NCBI GenBank assembly: GCA_029245725.1
Contig: JAQWOT010000165.1
Location: 1 to 44,069 of the forward strand
Length of the DNA: 44,069 bases
Reading direction: 5' to 3'
From: SAR324 cluster bacterium
GTDB lineage: Bacteria; SAR324; NAC60-12
Below the pieces are notes generated by a model. It made no database searches. It was given only the letters and a program-made list of their open reading frames with translations, and had not been told where the DNA came from. Of the stretch, positions 15,229-24,426 are shown piece after piece. Each line of letters begins with the position of its first letter. Position 1 is the first letter of the stretch. The position numbers and the translations under genes were made by a program.

Positions 15229-16458
15229 ATGCTCAAAATCAATGGAGCCCGACTCTGGGATAGCTTGATGGAAATGGCAAAAATTGGGGTGACTCCAGAG
15301 GGAGGAGTCACCAGGGTGGCGGTCAGTGAAGAGGATCGGCTTGGTCGGGATTTGCTCAGAAAGTGGGCAACTCCACTTGTCGAAGATTTCCACTTTGATG
15401 AAGTAGGTAACATGTTTTTCGTTCGTCATGGGCTGCAACCAGAATCTCCAATGATCCTGACAGGGAGCCATCTAGACACACAAATACATGGCGGTCGATT
15501 TGACGGTGCTTTTGGTGTGATGGCTGGCTTGGAAGTCCTAAGAACTCTATCTGAAGAGGATATCCGATTGCCATATGGAATTGGCTTAGTAGCCTGGACA
15601 AATGAGGAGGAAGCTCGTTACTGCCCCGCCATGGGCTCAGCAGTTTTTGTTGGCAAGCAAGACCTGCAATCAGCATTGGATTGTGTTGGACTCAACGGGA
15701 AGGTCTTTGGTGAGGAACTGAAGAAAATTGGTTATCTTGGCAGAGCACTAGAATTAAATATTTCAGCTTACTTGGAGGCCCATATTGAGCAAGGGCCAGT
15801 ACTTGAGAATGAAAAGATCCAAATTGGCGTAGTCTCTAGCGCACAGGGTCAAATCGCTATGAATGCTGAAATTATTGGAGAGGCTGGCCACTCGGGAACT
15901 GTTCCTATGAGATTACGCAAAGACGCCTTGGTTTGTGCGATTGCTGTGATCAATTCCTGTCGAAATCTTGTCGTCGAGGAGGGGAATGGGGTCTTTACTG
16001 TTGGAGCCTTCAAACTTGAGCCGAATTCAAGGACCACAATTCCAGATAAAATTTCTTTTGGGATTGATTTGCGTCACCCAGACGCAGATTCACTCAAAAA
16101 TTTGCAGAATTTAATAAAGAATAAAATTAAAGAGAAGGTGGCAGAACATTGCTGTCAGGAAAGAATTGAAGATCTTTTTCACAAAGAACCGGTTGTCTTT
16201 ACCGATTCATGTGTCGAAAGTGTTCAATCTGCGAGTGATCAACTGGGATATAGCTCTCTTGCGATGCCATCAGGTGCGTTCCATGATGCATGTCTACTGG
16301 CTAGCCAGGTCCCCACTGGAATGATTTTTGTGCCAAGTCAAAAAGGAGTAAGCCATAATCCCACGGAGTATTCCTCTCCTGAACAGCTAGAAAAAGGCGC
16401 GAATGTGTTGCTTCACGCTTTGCTGAATTTGGCTGAAAAGGGAGTTCCTTTGTCATGA
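15229..16458 (+). CDS. M20-family N-carbamoyl-amino-acid hydrolase / ureidopropionase-type amidohydrolase
   Basis: A 409-residue cytoplasmic enzyme of the hydantoinase/carbamoylase (HyuC, AllC-like) group. Metal-site motifs: GSHLDTQIHGGRFDGAFGV (H81, D83, D92) and WTNEEEARYCPAMGS (E126-E128). The dimerisation/substrate region GEAGHSGTVPMRLRKDA and the C-terminal SGAFHDACLLA ... PSQKGVSHNP blocks are present. Known members hydrolyse N-carbamoyl amino acids, beta-ureidopropionate or allantoate; which applies here is not visible. It lies six bases after the M42 peptidase and overlaps the regulator by ATGA, so it belongs to the same transcript. It probably acts on the product of the M42 or DUF1028 step. 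Confidence 0.9.
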   Translation: MLKINGARLWDSLMEMAKIGVTPEGGVTRVAVSEEDRLGRDLLRKWATPLVEDFHFDEVGNMFFVRHGLQPESPMILTGSHLDTQIHGGRFDGAFGVMAGLEVLRTLSEEDIRLPYGIGLVAWTNEEEARYCPAMGSAVFVGKQDLQSALDCVGLNGKVFGEELKKIGYLGRALELNISAYLEAHIEQGPVLENEKIQIGVVSSAQGQIAMNAEIIGEAGHSGTVPMRLRKDALVCAIAVINSCRNLVVEEGNGVFTVGAFKLEPNSRTTIPDKISFGIDLRHPDADSLKNLQNLIKNKIKEKVAEHCCQERIEDLFHKEPVVFTDSCVESVQSASDQLGYSSLAMPSGAFHDACLLASQVPTGMIFVPSQKGVSHNPTEYSSPEQLEKGANVLLHALLNLAEKGVPLS

Positions 16459-17195
16459 CAGCAGAGGTGCCAAAGAGTATCCGTAAGAGATCCGATTTGG
16501 TTGCTGACCAAATCAAGGAGGCTATCATTAGTAAAAAGTTACCTCCTGGTGAAAGGCTCTCTGATGAAAAAGATTTTCTGAAGACTTATCGAGTCAGCAA
16601 GGGGACAATGCGGGAAGCCCTGAAATCACTGGAGGTGCAAGGACTCGTCAACATCAAAACTGGTCCAGGGGGCGGAGCCTCTGTTGCGAGAGTCAGTGCT
16701 GAAAAAACGAATGAGCTATTGTGGAATTACTTTTTTTCAAGAAACGTGTCCCTAGAAAATATCTATGCTGTCCGCAAACTCGTAGAACCTGAACTAGCAG
16801 CAAGTGTAGCAGAGCATCTGGATGAAGAAGACCTGCAACTGCTCGAGCAATCGGTTGGCCACTGTTCTCTCCAGGGATTTGAAGGTAATGATCGAGCACA
16901 GCGTATTCAGGAATTAGATTTCCATTTGGTGATGGCAGATTCCTGTCCAAATCCTGTGTTGGCTTTTTTTACAAAATTCATTCTCAGTCTACTGGCACGC
17001 ATCATTATTCATGAGGAACTAACCCCCGATCCACACACCAGCGCTCAACACAGCCAACAAGGCCTTGACTACCATCAAGCTTTGCTACTGGCTTTTAGAG
17101 AACGTAACCCTCAGAAAGCTCGACAAGTGATGATCGAGCATATGGATTCAGCAGAATCCTTCATGTTGAATATCAGCCGTCCAAAGACTTCCTAG
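16455..17195 (+). CDS. GntR-family transcriptional regulator, FadR/FCD subfamily
   Basis: A 246-residue DNA-binding regulator. The N-terminal winged HTH spans about residues 12-80 (LVADQIKEAIISKKLPPGER, then VSKGTMREALKSLEVQGLV). The all-helical FCD effector domain follows (about 100-240), with the expected metal/ligand-site arginine and histidines in IYAVRKLVEPELA, ELDFHLVMA and YHQALLLAF. It overlaps the amidohydrolase stop by 4 bp (ATGA) and is the last gene of the ABC operon. It is therefore the natural candidate to bind the two palindromes at 8607-8655 and to respond to the imported compound or a breakdown product. The palindromes do not show the classical GT-N3-AC core of FadR-type sites, so this assignment is an inference. 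Confidence 0.92.
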   Translation: MTAEVPKSIRKRSDLVADQIKEAIISKKLPPGERLSDEKDFLKTYRVSKGTMREALKSLEVQGLVNIKTGPGGGASVARVSAEKTNELLWNYFFSRNVSLENIYAVRKLVEPELAASVAEHLDEEDLQLLEQSVGHCSLQGFEGNDRAQRIQELDFHLVMADSCPNPVLAFFTKFILSLLARIIIHEELTPDPHTSAQHSQQGLDYHQALLLAFRERNPQKARQVMIEHMDSAESFMLNISRPKTS

Positions 17196-17381
17196 CCTAT
17201 CCACTCTCACCACTAAAATTTACTTCTTCAGCTATTTCAGCTGAATTATCCCTGCTGATACTAATTTTAATTCCTTCAAAATCTAAGATCTTCGATTGAA
17301 AACCAGCAATATTGCCATACAACTGCTACCCTTGATGGACCAGTTGATAGGATAAAATATCTTAATCCCTCTGGAGAGATA

Positions 17382-18584
17382 ATGGCTGAGGAAACTGGAA
17401 AGTTTAATCAAGAAACTACTGAAAATGATCCAACAAAATCTGAGATAGCAGAAGGCTCTGACCCACTAACTCAAAGATTGAACTCTAATGATGATGTGGG
17501 TGTTTCTTCTGAAGTTTTGGAAGACCCAACAACACTGAAAATTTGGGATGCTTCCCCTATTCCATTCGAGTTCACAGGGAAAGCCAAAGAATTTTTTGGC
17601 ATCTGGCTCTCAAATCTTTTGCTGAGTATTCTCACGCTTGGGATCTACTCAGCCTGGGCTAAAGTTCGTAGACGTAGATTTTTCTTGGGTCATACCCTTA
17701 TTGGAGGTCATCGCTTTGATTATCACGCTGATCCAAAAGTAATTTTAAAAGGTAGAGCTGTCGTGGTATCGGTGCTGGTTGTGTTGAGTCTTGTTTCCAA
17801 ATTGAGCCCCGTTTTGAGTGGAACTTCTTTAGTTTTACTGATGCTTGCTCTTCCCTGGTTGGCTAACCGAAGCCTTCGATTCAACGCTAGGATGACGAGC
17901 TTTCGTAATGTTCGCTTTGATTTCAGCGGGGCTTACGGAAAATCTCTGTTGGCTTTCGTGCTCCTCCCACTGCTTGGTTTACTCAGCCTCGGTCTCCTGC
18001 AGCCTTTTGCAACAAGGTATTCTGGACGTTACCTAGCTGTGAATTACTCCTACGGGGAAGCAAAACTAGAGTCAGATCCTCAGTTGAAGAGGTTGTACAA
18101 AGGATTCTTTCAGGCTTTTTCGATAATTTTGCTGCCCGTTGTTGTCCTGTTGGGCATCATGGCCCAGCTCGATTGGGAACTTGAACGCCTGATATTGATC
18201 CCAGATGATGGGGCAACAGGTTGGTTGATTGACTTGAGCCCATTTGCTTTGATCATCACTTTCTATCTGGCATTTTTTCATTATCGAGCTGTTGTTCGTA
18301 ACTCAATCCTAGGAAGTCTTTTAATATCCAGTATCCATCAACTTAAATCTGAAATTTCAGGATTTCGTTTAGCCTGGATTGTCTTGAGCAATACGTTTCT
18401 TACTTTGATTTCACTCGGTTTACTTCAGCCTTGGGGGGCTGTTCGCCGATGGCGCTATGAAACTGAGAGTTTACAGCTGATTCCTGGGGGATCACTGGAT
18501 GAGTTCATTGGGAAAATCCAGCCTGCCGAAGGTGTAATTGGATCAGAATATACAGATCTTCAAGACATTGATGTAGGCGTATAA
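17382..18584 (+). CDS. DUF898 (YjgN-like) membrane protein
   Basis: A 400-residue protein. The first 60 residues are hydrophilic and acidic, followed by about eight hydrophobic segments. The family motif is duplicated in form: FTGKAKEFFGIWLSNLLLSI then LGIYSAWAKVRRRRFF in the first half, and LTLISLGLLQPWGAVRRWRY near the C-terminus. GGAG five bases before ATG 17382 supports the start. The function of DUF898/YjgN is unknown; it is an inner-membrane protein. An M48 protease gene follows after 12 bp, a pairing I recall from other proteobacteria, so the two probably form a membrane quality-control or envelope unit. The 186 bp upstream separate it from the regulator gene; I see no certain promoter there. 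Confidence 0.85.
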   Translation: MAEETGKFNQETTENDPTKSEIAEGSDPLTQRLNSNDDVGVSSEVLEDPTTLKIWDASPIPFEFTGKAKEFFGIWLSNLLLSILTLGIYSAWAKVRRRRFFLGHTLIGGHRFDYHADPKVILKGRAVVVSVLVVLSLVSKLSPVLSGTSLVLLMLALPWLANRSLRFNARMTSFRNVRFDFSGAYGKSLLAFVLLPLLGLLSLGLLQPFATRYSGRYLAVNYSYGEAKLESDPQLKRLYKGFFQAFSIILLPVVVLLGIMAQLDWELERLILIPDDGATGWLIDLSPFALIITFYLAFFHYRAVVRNSILGSLLISSIHQLKSEISGFRLAWIVLSNTFLTLISLGLLQPWGAVRRWRYETESLQLIPGGSLDEFIGKIQPAEGVIGSEYTDLQDIDVGV

Positions 18585-18596
18585 AGTCGTTAGCCA

Positions 18597-19616
18597 ATGG
18601 AAATATCAGGAAAGCTCTACTTGTCAGGTCAGTCCAAATCCATATCAGCCGTTTTACTGTGGTGTAATGGAGGCTTCCAGTTGAGGTCAAATTCTACGGA
18701 GATCAACCTGGAAGCGCGCAGAGATGAAATGGTTATTCAAGCTCCTGTGGGAAGTCTCCCCTATAAGATCCTCTTTGCTAACGGACACCTCTTTGAAGCA
18801 CAGAACAACCAAGAAGCGAAGGAGTTTTTGGAGTTTTGCAAGAAGCCGAATGCTGAAAGCTGGCTCAGCTATCTAGAACAAAGAAAGACAGTCATTTTTG
18901 TCGGAATCATGATTCTGGCTGGCTTGGTGATTATGGTTCCAAGAAACGGCTTACCCTGGATAGGTGATCAGGTAGCGAATTGGATTCCCCACAGCTGGTT
19001 GATGATGGCAGGTGATGAGACCCTAGAAATTCTTGACGAAAGCTTCTTTTCTCCCTCTGAACTGGCGCTTCAGGATCAGGATAAACTCACAAAAGAATTT
19101 AACCGCATGGCTAGCCTGGTTCTGAAAGATCAAACTGCGAAACTAATTTTTCGCCATAGTGAAGAGATTGGTCCAAATGCTTTTGCTCTACCAGGTGGTG
19201 TGGTAGTTTTGACGGATGAGCTAGTGGAAATCGCAGAGGATCAGGAGGGAGTAATCGGCGTATTGGCTCATGAATTAGGTCATGTTCAATTGAAACATCC
19301 AGCGCGAAGATTGGTTCGCTCGTTGATGGCTTTAGCCGTGGTTAGTTTGATTTTTGACGATGCAGCAACCTTTGCTGAGGAATTAGCAGCAATCTCAGGA
19401 TCTCTAATCAGTCTTGCCTATACCCGTGAGTTTGAGGAAGAGGCAGACCGAGCCGGTAAAGAAATCTTGATCAGAGCCGATTTGTCCCCAATCCCGCTCG
19501 CCAATCTCCTGCAAAAGTTAAGTGATGGCTGCAAAGAAAATTGCAGCCAATTACCCGAGTGGCTCACAACACATCCATCAGTGCCCTCCAGGATTGAATT
19601 TCTGTTGAGTGAGTAA
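18597..19616 (+). CDS. M48-family zinc metalloprotease with one membrane helix
   Basis: A 339-residue protein. Residues 1-85 form a small soluble domain of the type found before some M48 peptidases. A single transmembrane helix follows (about 98-115, TVIFVGIMILAGLVIMV). The protease domain has the zinc motif HELGH (H225, E226, H229) and the third ligand in TREFEEEADRAG (likely E280). Other blocks: NAFALPGGVVVLTDEL and the C-terminal THPSVPSRIEFL, both typical of Ste24/HtpX/BepA relatives. The catalytic domain probably faces the periplasm. It is co-transcribed with the DUF898 gene, 12 bp apart; no obvious ribosome site precedes its ATG, so coupling is likely. Role: turnover of envelope proteins, substrate unknown. 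Confidence 0.9.
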   Translation: MEISGKLYLSGQSKSISAVLLWCNGGFQLRSNSTEINLEARRDEMVIQAPVGSLPYKILFANGHLFEAQNNQEAKEFLEFCKKPNAESWLSYLEQRKTVIFVGIMILAGLVIMVPRNGLPWIGDQVANWIPHSWLMMAGDETLEILDESFFSPSELALQDQDKLTKEFNRMASLVLKDQTAKLIFRHSEEIGPNAFALPGGVVVLTDELVEIAEDQEGVIGVLAHELGHVQLKHPARRLVRSLMALAVVSLIFDDAATFAEELAAISGSLISLAYTREFEEEADRAGKEILIRADLSPIPLANLLQKLSDGCKENCSQLPEWLTTHPSVPSRIEFLLSE

Positions 19617-19660
19617 CTCCAAAAAAATCATTAACTGGGCCACTGTAAGAGGACTTTGAT

Positions 19661-20479
19661 CTAATGAAATGGGGGATGAGGAGGGGTGGAAGGCCAGGGA
19701 TACTTCATCCCCAGAAGTTGTTGCATCTCAGGTGTAGTGCTTTTCAGATAATTCTCATCTAAATCCGTCATCAAGTCTTCAATTGGTGTGACAAACTTTG
19801 GCAAGAACTCCACTAGAATTCCAATACGCCCTGCTTCACTCTGATTAGGCATGGCACAATGCCAAGCAGCTCCAAAGAACAAAACTACGTCTCCGGGTTT
19901 CCCTGTTAAACGGATGCATTTTCCAAAAAAATCATCACTCTTTTCTGGATAACGCAAATCTTTCTGAGAACCTGGCGCCAGAGCAGTTGCGCCATTTTCT
20001 TCGGTAAATTCATCAATCAAGATGATTGCCTGCGCGTTCAGTGGAAAAGAGGAGTTGGTGCGGGTCGGGAAGGTTTCGTTACGATAAAAATCCCAGTATG
20101 GGTAATCGATATGTGGCTCCTGTCCTCGGTAGCCAGGCATGATTCTGGATGCACACATGCTTCCCATCACAAATTCCTTGCCTAGAAAATCCTGTATAGA
20201 CTGAAAAATCATCGGTTCTTCTACCAAACTTGCGATCTCAGGATCCAACTCAACAAGCCGAGTAAACCAGACTCTACGTTGGAGCAGAGGATCCTGATCA
20301 TTCTGGTTGAAGTGGGAACCGGTATCAATCGCTTCATCAGTTTCTACTTCAAGCGTTTGGGCGATTCGCTTTATGCGTTCCTGAGAGAAAACATCTTTCA
20401 GCATGATCGCCCCAGCACCATCCATTAATTCTTCCACAACGATCGATGTTTTGAATTCATCCCGAGTAATGGTCTTCAT
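19661..20479 (-). CDS. Phytanoyl-CoA dioxygenase (PhyH) family protein
   Basis: A 272-residue Fe(II)/2-oxoglutarate-dependent oxygenase. The iron triad is visible: HIDYPYWDF gives H123 and D125, and AAWHCAMPN gives H207; R218 in AGRIGILVEF is the expected 2-oxoglutarate-binding arginine. No signal peptide, so cytoplasmic. It hydroxylates an unknown small molecule. It is the last gene of the minus-strand block that begins with the polyamine-type ABC importer, 151 bp after the iolD-like gene, and may have its own promoter in that gap. The C-terminus is unusually Pro-rich (PWPSTPPHPPFH). No ribosome site is evident at ATG 20479. Confidence 0.88.
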   Translation of the reverse strand: MKTITRDEFKTSIVVEELMDGAGAIMLKDVFSQERIKRIAQTLEVETDEAIDTGSHFNQNDQDPLLQRRVWFTRLVELDPEIASLVEEPMIFQSIQDFLGKEFVMGSMCASRIMPGYRGQEPHIDYPYWDFYRNETFPTRTNSSFPLNAQAIILIDEFTEENGATALAPGSQKDLRYPEKSDDFFGKCIRLTGKPGDVVLFFGAAWHCAMPNQSEAGRIGILVEFLPKFVTPIEDLMTDLDENYLKSTTPEMQQLLGMKYPWPSTPPHPPFH

Positions 20480-20630
20480 AACTTTCTATTACCAGTATTT
20501 AGAAAGGCAAAAAAGAATGTTCATATTGGGTTCTATCACAGCGATTTGCTACAGTTCTGAATTGTAGAGCAATCACTCAACAAAACATGATCCCAAATTG
20601 ATTTTTTGCAAGGGTGTGGTGTTCCTGAAA

Positions 20631-22526
20631 TCAATAATAGAATCGTTGTTTGATTCGGCCTGCTTCCCTTGCTTCTACAAGCGCCTTGGTCTTAGGATCG
20701 TTCGTCACTTCGGCTCCAACGACCTCCCACCATACTTCCGGACCAGGGGGTGAGCGATACTTTTCCGTTGGCACCACAATTAAGCAAGAATTCTTCTGAT
20801 GTTTTGCTGCTTGGAGTGCTGAGCGTATTTCCTGCTCAGTGTTGGCAACCCAGGTTTTTAACCCCACACTCTCAGCATTCTTTGCATAATCGACTTCGAT
20901 AAACTGACCTTCATCCAAAAGCCCACTCGCTTGATCACGAATCTTGAACTCATTACCAAGTGAATGGCCAACGAGGGCTTTTTGATGCCCATGGATCGAT
21001 TGATAACCATAATTCACGTTTAATAGGATCGTGATTTTTGTCCTTTCTTGCATAGCAGTGACCAGTTCCATGGGATGCATTTGGTAATTGCCGTCTCCCA
21101 TCAGCACATACACTTCTTTTTCAGCACCAGCCAATCTGACCCCAATCGCTGCTGGAATATCATAACCCATGCAGGAATTTCCAAACTCTAAGTGCAACAC
21201 CTTGCCGCCTTTCACATCAAAGAGTTTCGTTAGATCTGCTGGAATTGTCCCAGCTGCAGCCACGAGCACATCACCCTTATCCATTTCATCATTGAGGATT
21301 CCAATAAGGTGCCCTTGGCTTATCATCTCTTCAGCATGTTGAATGAAAACCTCTGTGCGTTTGATGTTTTCCCAAGAATTTTTTTCGAACCTGACTTTAT
21401 TTACCCAGTCTTTTTGAGGCTGAATTCCAACTTCAATTCCAGCTTCGAGCAAGGCACTTAGTGCTAATTTGGCGTCTGCCACAATAGGGAGTGCTCCAAG
21501 CTTATACGCATCACGGTCATTGACATTGACACTGATGAACTTCACATCTGGATTCTGGAAGGCAGAATTTGAGCCCGTAACAAAATCATGCAGTCTAGTA
21601 CCTACACAGAGAACAACATCAGCTTCTTCTGCAATACGTCCAGCACCCGGGGTTCCAAGGTGTCCAGTACCTCCCAAAAGTAGTTCAGAATCAGATTGTA
21701 TCGCCCCACGTCCCGCATGTGTTTCACCAACTGGAATTCCAAATTTTTCCGCCAATGAAGCCAATTCATTCCATGCCTCTGAATAGTGAATACCACCACC
21801 AGCGATGATGTAGGGTTTTTTGGCGCACTTGAGCAATTCAGTAGCTTCCACGATTCGCGCAGGATTCGGAAAGCTTCGTTCAATTCGCCAAATCCGTTTC
21901 TCAAAGAAGCGAGTTGGATAGTCGTAGGCATAGCCTTGGATATCTTGTGGTAATGAGATCGTTACCGCACCGGTCTCAGCGGGATTGGTCATGATGCGCA
22001 TGGCTTCTGGAAGCGAGATTAGGATTTGCTCAGGGCGAGTGATTCGATCAAAAAAACGGCTGACGACTCTAAATGTGTCTGTAACAGACATGTCCTCGGA
22101 GCTGAGATGATCAATATCCTGAAGAACAGTCCCACCATAACGAGAAGCGTAGTAGTCTGAGGGAAGCAAAAGTACTGGGATACGACAGATGGTAGCTGTC
22201 GCCGCTCCAGTGATCATGTTGGTTGCTCCGGGACCAATTGAGGTGGTACAAGCCATCGTGGCTTTGCGTCTCTTCGCTCTTGTAAAGCCGGTCGACGCAT
22301 GAACCATAGACTGCTCATTACACGGTTTGTGATAGGGCAATTCCTGACCATACTCAACGAGTGCCTGGCTCAGCCCGGAAACATTGCCGTGTCCAAAGAT
22401 TCCCCAGATTCCCTGAATAAAACGCTGCTCCACCCCATCATATTCTGAGTATTGTGCCTGCAAGTATTTCACAATGGCTTGTGAAAGAGTCAGCCGTTCT
22501 TTCCGTTCAGAGGGGTAAAAGTTCAT
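20631..22526 (-). CDS. iolD: 3D-(3,5/4)-trihydroxycyclohexane-1,2-dione hydrolase
   Basis: A 631-residue thiamine-diphosphate enzyme. In the myo-inositol pathway IolD opens the cyclohexanedione ring to 5-deoxyglucuronic acid. The N-terminal segment TLSQAIVKYLQAQYSEYDG and IWGIFGHGNVSGLSQAL are characteristic. E71 in CNEQSMVHA is the ThDP-activating glutamate. The C-terminal ThDP/Mg motif begins GDGNYQMHPMELV (about residues 460-475) and ends ILLNVN. AGGAG eight bases before ATG supports the start. Unusually, the other iol genes (iolB, iolC, iolE, iolG) do not surround it; it follows a glycosidase, an isochorismatase-like hydrolase and an ABC importer. A related cyclic polyol substrate is possible. 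Confidence 0.9.
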   Translation of the reverse strand: MNFYPSERKERLTLSQAIVKYLQAQYSEYDGVEQRFIQGIWGIFGHGNVSGLSQALVEYGQELPYHKPCNEQSMVHASTGFTRAKRRKATMACTTSIGPGATNMITGAATATICRIPVLLLPSDYYASRYGGTVLQDIDHLSSEDMSVTDTFRVVSRFFDRITRPEQILISLPEAMRIMTNPAETGAVTISLPQDIQGYAYDYPTRFFEKRIWRIERSFPNPARIVEATELLKCAKKPYIIAGGGIHYSEAWNELASLAEKFGIPVGETHAGRGAIQSDSELLLGGTGHLGTPGAGRIAEEADVVLCVGTRLHDFVTGSNSAFQNPDVKFISVNVNDRDAYKLGALPIVADAKLALSALLEAGIEVGIQPQKDWVNKVRFEKNSWENIKRTEVFIQHAEEMISQGHLIGILNDEMDKGDVLVAAAGTIPADLTKLFDVKGGKVLHLEFGNSCMGYDIPAAIGVRLAGAEKEVYVLMGDGNYQMHPMELVTAMQERTKITILLNVNYGYQSIHGHQKALVGHSLGNEFKIRDQASGLLDEGQFIEVDYAKNAESVGLKTWVANTEQEIRSALQAAKHQKNSCLIVVPTEKYRSPPGPEVWWEVVGAEVTNDPKTKALVEAREAGRIKQRFYY

Positions 22527-22629
22527 GCTTCATTCTCCTGATTGAAATAACCTAAATCTAATGTCTAAATTACTACGAAAGAGTTTATTTCCCATGTGGT
22601 GCCTGAAAGTAAAGTTTTGACCTACAAAG

Positions 22630-24426
22630 TCAATTTTCTAGCGCCTTCATCATAGCCAGCAAGGCTCCCCAAGAGTAAAAGCCATCCGTATCAGGCTGAT
22701 CAAGTACCTCGCCAGTTTCAGCGTTAAAATTTTCTCCACAAAGTCGCTGCTCCCAATTCATTTTGAAGAGCCTCCAACTTTGTTCTGCTAACTGTGCAGC
22801 CTCATTGAAAAAACCTTTACGCTTAAGTCCTTGCCAGACCCAAAAGTTGAGAGGAGCCCATATTCTACCACGCCAGTAGACGTTGTCCGAATACGCTGGA
22901 TCGTCCCTTGTCACGGAGGGCAGACCGAACTCCCCACCAAATTTTGAAGGATTATTTAAATAGCCATGAACTATCCTTTGGGCCTGATCCATGGAACCAA
23001 TACCTACGGCCATTGGAAAGAAAGAGGTGGGTGCGAGGGTGCTAACAAAGTCGCCGTTGATCATGCGGTTTGCGAAAACTCCTCGGCTTTCATCCCAGAG
23101 CCACTCTGCGATTCTTTGCTTGTGAGTAACTGTGCGCTCCCTCAATTGCTCAGCAACATCTAATTCACCAAGTTCGTTAAAGATTCCTTCCAGCAATTCA
23201 CCATCCAGTGCGGCCATAGAATTGACACCAACGTCTGCAGCTAACAACAGTCCGCTCACTTCATCAAAGGGGACAGGATCGTGGAGAGGCGAGTTGTCCA
23301 TCGTGGATTCATCCTTTGCAGCGAGCTTGGTCCCTTTATACAAACCATCACCTGCCTCCAGGCTTGTACCAAAGCAGAGCAAGCCGGTGTCTCCCAGTTG
23401 TCTTTTGGACCACCACCAGTCCAAGTTCCGCAGAAGACCCGTAGCATACCTCTCGAGGATGTCTTTGCGCCCTGTTTTTTCATAGAGTGACCAGACCACG
23501 AAGGCAGCAATTGGGGGTTGGGTACGATCCAGCCAAGCGTCGTTCCCTGTAACTAGGCAGGGAAAGTTTCCGGCCTCTGTCTGATGAGCGAAGACGGCAT
23601 CCACATTTTCTAAAGAGCGTTCAACATCAAAAAATCCCCACATCCAAGCATTGTAAAGAATGTCATTGAGCCAGACACCAAATCCGCCAAATTTCTTCTT
23701 GTTCCAAAACCGGCTCAAAGCCGTATAGGGTCTCTGGTTGACTGCATCCCAAACATGATTCCAGGCAATGACATCATGTACCGCCTCCCAGGCTTGCTCC
23801 CTCGGTTCAGTTTCAGGCTTTGGAAATTCCTGAGGTACTAGCTTCATTGGATCATTTCCAATAGACCCACGTATGGTCATGGTGGGAGTTTCTTCGAGAT
23901 TGAAGCGTAAGGCTAGGAAGGAACCACTCTCGGCCCTAGATGCCAGGTAGAAATAGCCGAATTCTTCATATTCCTGGTTGAGCCCCCCGAGATCAGGATG
24001 CTGTGTCACTAACAAAGGTTTTTTTTCAGAAGTTAATGAAAAGCTCCGATCAGTTGCTGCTCCAGATATCTGACCTGTTTGCCGATCATAAACAAAATTC
24101 AAATCCCTAGTCCCAGTCAGGCATAGATTTACCCAAAATCGCAAACCCCACTCACCATATTGAAGTACCTGCCACTGGATTATGCAATCACCATCTCGTA
24201 ATTCGTAATGCCACTGCAGGATAGTTCCGGCAACTTCCGTGGTGAACTGAATCAATTCATCTCCAATAGGACGGCGACTAAAAGTAACCTCAGGCCCTGG
24301 ATTCAAAAGAGAAATTCGTTCTTTTGAGGCAGCATAAAGAACAGGAGTGATTTGCAGACCAGTGGCGAGGTTGATCAATTCTGCAGGGCGTTCTGAGTTC
24401 CAGGTCCACCATCGATTGGGGGTCAT
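22630..24426 (-). CDS. GH63/GH37-like glycoside hydrolase, MGH1-like (alpha/alpha)6 domain
   Basis: A 598-residue protein with an N-terminal beta-rich domain (about 1-200) and a C-terminal (alpha/alpha)6-barrel (about 220-598). Family markers: DESTMDNSPLHDP, resembling the ESGMDNSP motif of glucosidase/trehalase-like barrels, and SDNVYWRGRIWAPLNFWVWQ near the C-terminus. These families cleave alpha-glucosides and alpha-mannosides such as mannosylglycerate, glucosylglycerate and trehalose. There is no signal peptide, so the substrate must be cytoplasmic, presumably delivered by the ABC importer of the same operon. It overlaps the isochorismatase-like gene by 4 bp (ATGA) and precedes iolD by 103 bp. 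A glycosylated polyol as substrate would join these neighbours, but this is inference. Confidence 0.82.
   Translation of the reverse strand: MTPNRWWTWNSERPAELINLATGLQITPVLYAASKERISLLNPGPEVTFSRRPIGDELIQFTTEVAGTILQWHYELRDGDCIIQWQVLQYGEWGLRFWVNLCLTGTRDLNFVYDRQTGQISGAATDRSFSLTSEKKPLLVTQHPDLGGLNQEYEEFGYFYLASRAESGSFLALRFNLEETPTMTIRGSIGNDPMKLVPQEFPKPETEPREQAWEAVHDVIAWNHVWDAVNQRPYTALSRFWNKKKFGGFGVWLNDILYNAWMWGFFDVERSLENVDAVFAHQTEAGNFPCLVTGNDAWLDRTQPPIAAFVVWSLYEKTGRKDILERYATGLLRNLDWWWSKRQLGDTGLLCFGTSLEAGDGLYKGTKLAAKDESTMDNSPLHDPVPFDEVSGLLLAADVGVNSMAALDGELLEGIFNELGELDVAEQLRERTVTHKQRIAEWLWDESRGVFANRMINGDFVSTLAPTSFFPMAVGIGSMDQAQRIVHGYLNNPSKFGGEFGLPSVTRDDPAYSDNVYWRGRIWAPLNFWVWQGLKRKGFFNEAAQLAEQSWRLFKMNWEQRLCGENFNAETGEVLDQPDTDGFYSWGALLAMMKALEN

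Noticed and set aside
20631-22526. Acetolactate synthase or another ThDP decarboxylase instead of IolD
   Set aside because: The N-terminal region and the GHGNVSGLSQAL block are those of the inosose-pathway hydrolase rather than acetolactate synthase.
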